A stretch of DNA of 7,241 nt from Clostridia bacterium (GTDB lineage: Bacteria > Bacillota_A > Clostridia > Christensenellales > Aristaeellaceae), in contig JAFXMP010000351.1 in the NCBI GenBank assembly GCA_017530275.1, positions 1-7,241 of the forward strand. Direction: 5' to 3'. The notes below the pieces were generated by a model that did no database searches, was not told where the DNA came from, and worked only from the letters and a program-made list of their open reading frames with translations. Below, in pieces: positions 1-5,112 of this stretch. Position 1 is the first letter of the stretch. Every line of letters starts with the position of its first letter. The position numbers were made by a program, and so were the translations under genes.

Positions 1-51
1 GTAACGGTCGAACTGCTCGGGAATGGTATCGAAAACCTTCCTGAATTCCAT
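1..51 (-). CDS. Probable class I SAM-dependent methyltransferase, N-terminal fragment
   Basis: Only the first 17 codons lie in the window; the gene continues past base 1. The reading frame begins at an ATG (49-51) and gives MEFRKVFDTIPEQFDRY. The core FDxIPEQFDxY is a pattern I recognise from the N-termini of Firmicutes class I SAM-dependent methyltransferases, where it precedes the glycine-rich SAM-binding motif; that motif is outside the window, so the assignment is tentative and the substrate unknown. The start follows the stop of the upstream M22 gene by only 2 nt, and a good Shine-Dalgarno (AGGAGAAGG) lies in the last codons of that gene about 6 nt before the ATG, so translation is probably coupled. 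In many Clostridia I would expect xseA near this position. Another protein family remains possible. Confidence 0.55.
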   Translation of the reverse strand, partial: MEFRKVFDTIPEQFDRY

Positions 52-53
52 CT

Positions 54-995
54 TCAGCCTTCTCCTGCACGCAGTTTTTCCAGTCCGATCAGCGCTGTGC
101 CTACGGCATTGTCGCCGGACAATTCGGGTTTTCCGAAGAACAGCCGCAGAGCTGTCCGGCGTTTTTCGTTCCGCTGGGTGAGCATGTCCCGCAACAAACG
201 GGAGGACGCCACGCCCCCGGCGATGAGCACTTCCCGTGTATCGCTGGCTTCCGCCGCAGCCTGGACCAATCGCAGCACCGTGCGGCACAGCACGCCGTAC
301 ACTTCGGCGGCTATGTTTTCTTTGGGTTCTTCTGTTTGGATCATGCGCATCAACTGGGCTTCCGCGCCGGACAGATGACAGCGTACCCCGTCCGATTCAA
401 AGCTCACCGGCACGCGGTTTTTGTTTTCACCCTGTACCGCCAGCTCCTCCAGATAAGGACCGGCGGGAAAGGGGAGGCCCAGCTTCACGCCGATTCGATC
501 CACTAATTGTCCGGCGTGGAGATCGCAGGAAGTGCCCAAGGGCGTTAATGTGTTCCCGTCCACCAGCAGGATGTCGGTGGTGCCACCGGACAGGTGCAGG
601 GCGATAAAACGTTCAGCCGTCAGGCCCGTGCCGAATTTTGCCGCGGCGATGTGGCCCCGTTGGTGGGTTGTGGTAAAAAAAGGCACTTGCAGTGCTGCTG
701 CCAGGGCACGCCCCTGGCTCACGCCCACCTGAAACACAGGCATATAAGAATCTTCCCCGTCCCGGGGACGGTCGGAAGCGCAGACGCAATCGATTCTGTC
801 TGTATTTTCCGAAAGCAGCGGCGCCAGCACTTGGGGAAGCTGCCTTACATGCGCAAAAACGGCCTCGCTTTGGCGAAGGCCGCGTTCACCCGATGGCACC
901 GGCAGCAGCCGCCTTTCCTGCCGGGGCAGGCCGCCGGAGCTGCACAGGGCGGCGGACGTGGTATAACAGCTGGTGTCCAGCCCCAGAGCAAGCAT
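54..995 (-). CDS. TsaD-like M22 family protein (O-sialoglycoprotein endopeptidase-like paralog)
   Basis: A 313-residue ASKHA-fold protein of the M22/Kae1/TsaD superfamily. Visible motifs: N-terminal phosphate-binding strand-turn LGLDTSCYTTSAAL (4-17); RPRxxEDSYMPVF (76-88), where TsaD has its GPG-type loop; HQRGH (111-115), matching the H-x3-H metal ligands of TsaD; second phosphate loop LHLSGGTTDILLV (133-145); nucleotide-binding LIAGGVASSRLLR (257-269); and SGDNA (293-297), whose D295 matches the third metal ligand. Metal and nucleotide sites therefore look intact. The D-E pair that follows ETSC in genuine TsaD is Y-T here (11-12), so it is probably not the t6A-forming enzyme but the second, uncharacterised clostridial paralog, often annotated as a peptidase or endopeptidase without proof. 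The ATG shares one base with the nusB stop (TGATG), with AGGGAGAA upstream, so translation is probably coupled to nusB. The true tsaD is expected elsewhere. Confidence 0.85.
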   Translation of the reverse strand: MLALGLDTSCYTTSAALCSSGGLPRQERRLLPVPSGERGLRQSEAVFAHVRQLPQVLAPLLSENTDRIDCVCASDRPRDGEDSYMPVFQVGVSQGRALAAALQVPFFTTTHQRGHIAAAKFGTGLTAERFIALHLSGGTTDILLVDGNTLTPLGTSCDLHAGQLVDRIGVKLGLPFPAGPYLEELAVQGENKNRVPVSFESDGVRCHLSGAEAQLMRMIQTEEPKENIAAEVYGVLCRTVLRLVQAAAEASDTREVLIAGGVASSRLLRDMLTQRNEKRRTALRLFFGKPELSGDNAVGTALIGLEKLRAGEG

Positions 996-1408
996 CAGGC
1001 GTTTTCTCCCTGATCCCGTTCTGCCAGCAGGGTGGACAAAACGCCGTTCACGAATTTGGCCGCGGAGGGGGAATCGAACCGCTGGGCCAGGGCCACGGCC
1101 TCGTTGATCACCACGGCGTCAGGCGTTTTCCGGTCATGGCACAGCTCATACGCCGCCACCCGCAGCACCGCCCGGTCTACCTTGGCGATGCGGTCCAGGG
1201 TCCAGCCCTTGAGGCTTTTTTCGATCTGGGCGTCCAATTCCGATTCATGGGCTTCCACGCCCTTCAGCAGGGAATCGATGTAGCTTTGATCGTCCTCCTC
1301 CGGGGTGAATTCGATCAGGCCGCGCAGGGTCTCTTCGCCGCCTTCGCCGCCCAGCATCTGCTCATATACCATTTGCACGGCCGCAGCCCGTGCTGATTTA
1401 CGCGACAT
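995..1408 (-). CDS. nusB: Transcription antitermination factor NusB
   Basis: A 137-residue, all-helical, cytoplasmic NusB, close to the usual 130-150 residues. With NusE (ribosomal protein S10), NusB binds boxA in nascent RNA and supports antitermination of rRNA operons. Family features are clear: RxxAxxxVYE near the N-terminus (7-16), W-x-x-x-R at 69-73 followed by KVDRAVLRVAAYEL (76-89), the P-x-x-V-V-INEAVALAQRF block (96-111), and the C-terminal KFVNGVLSTL (118-127). The ATG is preceded by GGAGA with a 9-nt spacer. It starts 28 nt after the stop of the DUF2273-like gene, and its stop overlaps the next start by one base. The position between the asp23-type genes and an M22 gene matches a gene order I know from Clostridia. 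No internal promoter is obvious, so it is probably cotranscribed from the asp23 promoter. Confidence 0.96.
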   Translation of the reverse strand: MSRKSARAAAVQMVYEQMLGGEGGEETLRGLIEFTPEEDDQSYIDSLLKGVEAHESELDAQIEKSLKGWTLDRIAKVDRAVLRVAAYELCHDRKTPDAVVINEAVALAQRFDSPSAAKFVNGVLSTLLAERDQGENA

Positions 1409-1436
1409 GAATGATTATCTCCGATCCTCTATAATA

Positions 1437-1784
1437 TCAATCCTGTTCAGATTCTTCCTCGTCCCCGGCGCTGGTTTTGTAGCCTTTGGCTGCTGCGTCC
1501 CGCACAGCCTGGGTGATATCGGGATGCTGCTCCCGATAGGGCACCGTTTTTTTATCAGGAATAATGCGGTTCAGCACGTTTTTCAGCATTTGCTTTTTAT
1601 CCTTGACCCCGCCAAGAATACCGCCGACCGCCCCGAACAGGGCGATCCACACGGTGTTCCAGAAGCCCACTGTCAGCAGCAGCAAGCCCAGTACCATGGC
1701 GGTTGCGGCGGAAAAAACAGCGCATTCCGGCGTTCCGGCTTTGAAAAGGTTTGTCAGGGAAGAATGTTCATTGCGGTCATTCAT
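1437..1784 (-). CDS. DUF2273-like small membrane protein
   Basis: A 115-residue small membrane protein starting MNDRNEHSSL. Two closely spaced hydrophobic segments lie at about 22-38 and 43-59, joined by the GFWNT turn (40-44), followed by GGVKDKKQMLKNVLNRIIP (58-76). This GFW-x-T ... G-x-x-x-D-x-K pattern is typical of DUF2273, short proteins encoded beside asp23 genes. The function is unknown; the context suggests a role with the Asp23/AmaP membrane complex. A 39-residue hydrophilic extension ends in a very acidic tail, DEEESEQD. The open frame runs upstream to 2015, but that part lies entirely inside amaP and encodes a basic sequence unlike the family. The chosen ATG (1782-1784) has a strong GGAGGGG at 1792-1798 and overlaps the amaP 3' end by 8 nt, implying translational coupling. 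Confidence 0.83.
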   Translation of the reverse strand: MNDRNEHSSLTNLFKAGTPECAVFSAATAMVLGLLLLTVGFWNTVWIALFGAVGGILGGVKDKKQMLKNVLNRIIPDKKTVPYREQHPDITQAVRDAAAKGYKTSAGDEEESEQD

Positions 1785-2730
1785 TGTTTTTCCCCTCCGA
1801 TACCGGTGTTTGCGGCATATTCTTCGATTCGGCCGTTTCCTGCCGTTCTTCTGGATCAAGCTCCGGCATATCCCAGAAAACGGGGCTTTCCTCCGGACTT
1901 TCTTCTGCCGGAGCGGCCAGGGAGCCGGTTTCTGCGTTCGTTTCGGATTCGGGATTTGGAATGGGAGATTCTGTTTCTTCCACGGGCTTTTCCTCAAGCG
2001 GCATTTCTGTTTCATCTGGAAGCGGGGCAGGATGATCCCGCGTTTCTTCCACTTCAGCCGCTTCTTCTGTTTCTTCCTCCGTGGCTGTTTCCTCGTCTAC
2101 CCCGTATTCTTCCACCTTGGGCGGTTCAGGTACGATGGCAGGTTGTTCCGCTGTGCCGAAAAGACGTTGATGCATGGGGGCTTTCTTTTCTTTTGCGGCA
2201 GCTTTTTCGGCGGCCTGTTCGCCGTCCAGCTCCTGGACTTGGGGAGAAAGGGAATCCTGGGTGGATTCCACGGATACGCGCACTTCCTTGACCTCAATGC
2301 CTGAGGAAGCGATCAGGTACTGCTTGATCTGCTTCTGCAGGGCAGCTACCGCCAGGGGAATGGAAATGTTGTTATCCAGTGTCACGGTCAGGTCCACAAC
2401 CACGCCTTCCCGGTTGCTCACGATCTTCAGGGAACGGGCCCTAATTTCTTCATGAAGGTCAAGGCACTTCTGCACCTGGTTTTCAATGGCTTTGGTTGCA
2501 ATGCGCAGTTCTCCGCTGTCTGTGCGCTGGATCACAAAATCCTGGCGCTTGGATTCATAGCGGCGGAGGAACATGATCAGGTAGCCGCCGAAGGCCGCCA
2601 GAACTACGGCGAGAACCGCATACAGCGCATTTTTATTTTGCAGGCCCAGCAAAAACAGCGCGACGCCGGCAGCGACAGATAACAATGACCCGGCAAAAAG
2701 GATCAACCGATCCGAAATTTTGATTTTCAT
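1777..2730 (-). CDS. amaP: AmaP-like alkaline shock response membrane anchor protein
   Basis: A 317-residue membrane protein. Two N-terminal transmembrane helices (about 9-30 and 35-55) end in the positive cluster RRYESKRQ, which predicts a hairpin with most of the protein in the cytoplasm. Residues 64-155 form an Asp23-like domain: DFVIQRTDSGELRIATKAIE, then the VVVDLTVTLD strand and VKEVRVSVES. In Staphylococcus aureus, AmaP anchors Asp23 to the membrane, and the neighbouring asp23-type gene here supports the same role. Residues 156-317 are a long, low-complexity, acidic tail rich in Glu, Pro, Ala and Thr (for example EETATEEETEEAAEVEET), much longer than in the ~200-residue S. aureus protein and probably disordered. 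The ATG follows AGGAG with 8 nt spacing. The gene lies 71 bp after asp23, and its stop overlaps the DUF2273-like start. Assignment of the conserved part is firm; the tail's function is unknown. Confidence 0.88.
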   Translation of the reverse strand: MKIKISDRLILFAGSLLSVAAGVALFLLGLQNKNALYAVLAVVLAAFGGYLIMFLRRYESKRQDFVIQRTDSGELRIATKAIENQVQKCLDLHEEIRARSLKIVSNREGVVVDLTVTLDNNISIPLAVAALQKQIKQYLIASSGIEVKEVRVSVESTQDSLSPQVQELDGEQAAEKAAAKEKKAPMHQRLFGTAEQPAIVPEPPKVEEYGVDEETATEEETEEAAEVEETRDHPAPLPDETEMPLEEKPVEETESPIPNPESETNAETGSLAAPAEESPEESPVFWDMPELDPEERQETAESKNMPQTPVSEGKNNE

Positions 2731-2801
2731 TGGATTCGCTCCTTTTTATACCAATACCCAGTGCGGGACACAGCTTCACAAAACAGCAGCCTGTCGGTAT
2801 A

Positions 2802-3578
2802 TCAGGAGCGCATCCGGCCGCGGGGGCGCTTGGGATGATTCTCCGGCGCTTTTTCATTCCCGGGCTGCGCTTCTTTCTGGCGTATGTTTATCTTTGGTGG
2901 ATCCTCTTCGGCAGGGGCTTCTACCAGGGCTTCCTCCGCAGCCTGTTCGGCGTCCTTGGGATCGGCTTCCAGGCTGGCTTCTTCTGTCAGCACGGCGCTG
3001 TCGAATTCAGCGTCTTCTTCCAAGGGAACGTTTTCCACGCTTTCAACTGGATCCGCTGATTGGGGAGGGACTTCGGCTTCCCGCGGTTCAGGCGTTACCA
3101 CGAAAGCCTCGGGTTCAGGTTCAGCCAGTACCGGATTCTTGGAAGCCTCCAGCATATTCTGGGTTACTTTCTTTTCTTTTTCAAAGCTGACGCCCTGCAC
3201 GTGCACGTCCACCCGCACCACATGCAGGCCGGTGAGGCTTTCCAGGGCGCGGCGCACGTTTTCCTGCACCTCGGCGGAAACCTTCTGGATGGGATAGCCG
3301 TATTCCACGATGATGTACAGGTCTACGGCGGCTTCCTGGCTGCCGACTTCCACTTTCACGCCCCGGGTGATGTTCTTATTGCGGCCCAGGATCTCGCTGA
3401 AACCGCCGCTGACGCACATGCCGGCGATGCCTTCGATTTCATTGGCTGCCACGCCGGCGATGGTAGCGATCACTTCATTAGCATAACTGATGGTGCCGCC
3501 GTTCTGCAAATCCACGTCCACCTTTGAGACGGGGAGGTTTTCTGTCTTTGCGTTTTTTTTCGGAGTTTTTTGCGGCAT
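2802..3578 (-). CDS. Asp23/Gls24 family envelope stress response protein with acidic C-terminal extension
   Basis: A 258-residue protein with an Asp23/Gls24 (DUF322) domain at about 26-135. Hallmarks are the strand GGTISYANEVIATIAGVAAN (27-46), EIEGIAGM (47-54), the GVKVEVG strand (73-79), VDLYIIVEYGYPI (85-97), the helix VSAEVQENVRRALESLTGL (100-118) and VVRVDVHVQGVSF (120-132). Family members are cytoplasmic proteins that accumulate at the membrane and are tied to cell-envelope stress; S. aureus Asp23 is held there by AmaP, whose homolog is encoded next. The N-terminus is short and basic (PQKTPKKNAK). Residues 148-258 are an extra acidic, Pro/Ala/Glu-rich segment ending in a basic patch, HPKRPRGRMRS; typical family members are about 110-170 residues, so this extension is unusual. 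The start is fixed by a full-consensus AAGGAGGT 8 nt upstream. This is the first gene after the promoter at 3608-3636. Confidence 0.92.
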   Translation of the reverse strand: MPQKTPKKNAKTENLPVSKVDVDLQNGGTISYANEVIATIAGVAANEIEGIAGMCVSGGFSEILGRNKNITRGVKVEVGSQEAAVDLYIIVEYGYPIQKVSAEVQENVRRALESLTGLHVVRVDVHVQGVSFEKEKKVTQNMLEASKNPVLAEPEPEAFVVTPEPREAEVPPQSADPVESVENVPLEEDAEFDSAVLTEEASLEADPKDAEQAAEEALVEAPAEEDPPKINIRQKEAQPGNEKAPENHPKRPRGRMRS

Positions 3579-3586
3579 ACAAAAGC

Positions 3587-3594
3587 ACCTCCTT
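3587..3594 (-). promoter_or_regulatory. Consensus ribosome-binding site of the asp23-family gene
   Basis: On the minus strand the bases read AAGGAGGT, a complete complement to the 16S anti-Shine-Dalgarno sequence, 8 nt before the ATG at 3576-3578. This fixes the start codon and predicts high translation initiation for the first gene of the left-hand operon. Confidence 0.9.
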
Positions 3595-3607
3595 AAAAGG
3601 ATATTTC

Positions 3608-3636
3608 ATTATAGCAGATTTTGGGGCGTTTGGCAA
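3608..3636 (-). promoter_or_regulatory. Sigma-A-type promoter with extended -10 for the asp23-amaP-nusB operon
   Basis: On the minus strand TTGCCA (3631-3636) and TATAAT (3608-3613) are separated by exactly 17 bases, and TGC directly precedes the -10, giving an extended -10 TGn motif. The -10 is a perfect consensus and the -35 differs from TTGACA at two positions. The predicted transcription start is near 3600-3602, giving a 5' leader of about 22-24 nt that begins just before the ribosome-binding site. No operator-like palindrome overlaps it. It is the only clear promoter in the window and probably drives all genes from the asp23-family gene to the methyltransferase. Confidence 0.85.
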
Positions 3637-3723
3637 CTATATTCGTTTTCAGCTGCAATCAGCTTCCAAACATAGGGAAAAATTAAAATCTGCCTTTCTC
3701 TTGCGGCTTTCTCGGAAGGGGGT

Positions 3724-3768
3724 CTGGGGGGAACCTCTCTTTGGCCTCCAAAGAGAGGTTCCCCCCAG
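3724..3768. repeat. Perfect 21-bp inverted repeat, possible terminator hairpin or dispersed repeat
   Basis: Two perfect 21-base arms (3724-3744 and 3748-3768) flank a 3-base centre (CCT at 3745-3747 on the plus strand). Each arm begins CTGGGGGGAACC and ends CTCTTTGG. It starts 21 bp after the aspS stop codon. The hairpin could end aspS transcription, but no run of T residues follows it on the minus strand: the next bases are ACCCCCTTCC, and a T-rich stretch appears only about 35 bases later. A classic intrinsic terminator is therefore doubtful. The arms are much longer and more perfect than a normal terminator needs, which also fits a dispersed intergenic repeat or a transcript 3'-end stabiliser. 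The inverted repeat is certain; its role is not. Confidence 0.9.
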
Positions 3769-3789
3769 CTAACTTCATTTATATATCTC

Positions 3790-5079
3790 TTACGGCGTGA
3801 TGCGGTTGGGGCCGCGGAACAGGAACATGACTTCCTTGATGCTCAGGCCCAGCAGCAGCATGGTCAAGCGGTCCACACCCAGACCGAAGCCGCCGTGGGG
3901 CGGGCAGCCGTAGCGGAAGAAATCCATATAGAATTTCACGTCCTCGCCCAGGCCTTTTTCGTCGGCCTGCTTGCGGAGCTGCTCGTAGCGGTGCTCGCGC
4001 TGCGCGCCGGTGGTGATTTCGGTGCCGCGCCAGATGAGGTCGTAACCTAAAGGCATGCCGTGCTCGTCCCGCATATGATAGAAAGCGCGTTTTTCCGGGC
4101 CGTAATCGGTGACGAAGAGGAATTCATGACCAAACTTGTCCATGCTCAGCTTGGCGCAGAGGTGCTCCGCGTCGGTGGTCAGGTCGTTTTTCTCGCTGTC
4201 GTCTACTTTGTAGCCGTAGCGTTCTTCTAATTCTTTGTATACATCCGCCAGCTTCATTTCAGGGAAGGGCAGAGTGGGCACGACGGTGTCCAGGCCGTAG
4301 AGCGCCTTGATCTGGTCGCCGTACTTTTCCTGCACGTTCTTGAGGGCGTATTGCAAAAGCTCCGCTTCAAAGGCCATCACGTCCCGGAAGGAAGTGATAT
4401 AGCTCATTTCCACGTCAAAGCCGGTGAACTCGGTGGCGTGCTTGTTGGTGAAGGATTTTTCGGCGCGGAACACGGGGCCCACCTCAAAGATGCGGTCAAA
4501 GCCCGCGGCCATGGCCATCTGCTTGTAAAACTGGGGGCTTTGGGACAGATAGGCTTTCCGGTCGAAGTATTTGAGCTCGAACACGTCGCTGCCGCTTTCA
4601 CTCGCCGCGCCGATGAGCTTGGGGGTGTGGATTTCCATAAAGCCCTTGTTCCGGCAGAAATCCCGCATGGAACCGACTAATTCGGTCTGGGCCTTGAAGA
4701 TCAGGGTGTTCTTGTCGCTGCGCAGGTCCACCCAGCGGTAATCCATGCGGCTGTCGATGGCGGCGTCCTTGGTGAGGGGCAGGGGCTCGGCGATGGAGAG
4801 GATCTCCATTTCCTCCGGCAGCATTTCCTTGCCGCCCATTTTCATGTATTCGTTTGCTACCACGGGGCCGATGCAGGTGACGACGCTTTCCACGGTGAGC
4901 TGATCCACGATGGCGGCCAGGTCGGGGTGCTTTTCCTTTTCGATGGTCACTTGCAGGCGGCCGCTGTGGTCACGGATGACCAGGAAGGCCATGGTGCGCT
5001 TGTTGCGCAGGTTCTCCACAAAGCCCTGGATTTTGTTGGTTTCGCCGCAGACGACGTTCGCAATGAGATTTCTGTCCAT
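3790..5079 (-). CDS. aspS: Aspartyl-tRNA synthetase, archaeal-type (probable aspartate--tRNA(Asp/Asn) ligase)
   Basis: A 429-residue class IIb synthetase that charges tRNA with aspartate. The N-terminal OB-fold anticodon-binding domain covers about 1-100 (NKIQGFVENLRNKRTMAFLVIRD from 15). The catalytic domain has GFMEIHTPKLIGAASESG (147-164), the substrate-site LSQSPQFYKQ (178-187), motif 2 FRAEKSFTNKHATEFTGFD (204-222), ITTGAQREHR (355-364) and motif 3 GGFGLGVDRLTMLLLG (396-411), ending in FRGPNRITP. It lacks the GAD insertion of the ~590-residue bacterial enzyme, so it is the short archaeal type (AspRS2). Such bacterial enzymes are often non-discriminating, making Asp-tRNA(Asn) for the GatCAB amidotransferase. 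Consistent with that, the tryptophan that favours tRNA(Asp) in Thermococcus AspRS (W26) aligns by eye with E22. The start is preceded by AAGGAG with 8 nt spacing. It lies 33 bp after the PAP2 gene and is probably cotranscribed with hisS. Confidence 0.93.
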   Translation of the reverse strand: MDRNLIANVVCGETNKIQGFVENLRNKRTMAFLVIRDHSGRLQVTIEKEKHPDLAAIVDQLTVESVVTCIGPVVANEYMKMGGKEMLPEEMEILSIAEPLPLTKDAAIDSRMDYRWVDLRSDKNTLIFKAQTELVGSMRDFCRNKGFMEIHTPKLIGAASESGSDVFELKYFDRKAYLSQSPQFYKQMAMAAGFDRIFEVGPVFRAEKSFTNKHATEFTGFDVEMSYITSFRDVMAFEAELLQYALKNVQEKYGDQIKALYGLDTVVPTLPFPEMKLADVYKELEERYGYKVDDSEKNDLTTDAEHLCAKLSMDKFGHEFLFVTDYGPEKRAFYHMRDEHGMPLGYDLIWRGTEITTGAQREHRYEQLRKQADEKGLGEDVKFYMDFFRYGCPPHGGFGLGVDRLTMLLLGLSIKEVMFLFRGPNRITP

Positions 5080-5112
5080 GATAATAACTCCTTATATGAT
5101 TTTTTTGATGTC

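Noticed and set aside
692..1396. A 234-codon plus-strand open frame opposite the M22 gene and nusB
   Set aside because: Antisense to two conserved genes, no recognisable motif, atypical composition.
1785..2015. Upstream extension of the DUF2273-like frame inside amaP
   Set aside because: It would give a basic 77-residue leader unlike the family, lies wholly within amaP, and the ATG at 1782-1784 has a strong ribosome-binding site and a normal family N-terminus.
1305..2291. A 328-codon plus-strand open frame opposite nusB, the DUF2273-like gene and amaP
   Set aside because: Pro/Phe/Arg-rich low-complexity translation arises from the Glu-rich codons of the AmaP tail read in reverse; there is no domain and it spans several real genes.
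2740..2775. Separate promoter for amaP around TATAAA
   Set aside because: No acceptable -35 lies 16-18 bp upstream, and the predicted transcription start would fall on the ribosome-binding site.
3579..3789. Small gene, riboswitch or T-box in the aspS/asp23 spacer
   Set aside because: No T-box or riboswitch core is seen, the leader downstream of the promoter is only about 22-24 nt, and the plus-strand frame here has no recognisable protein or ribosome-binding site.
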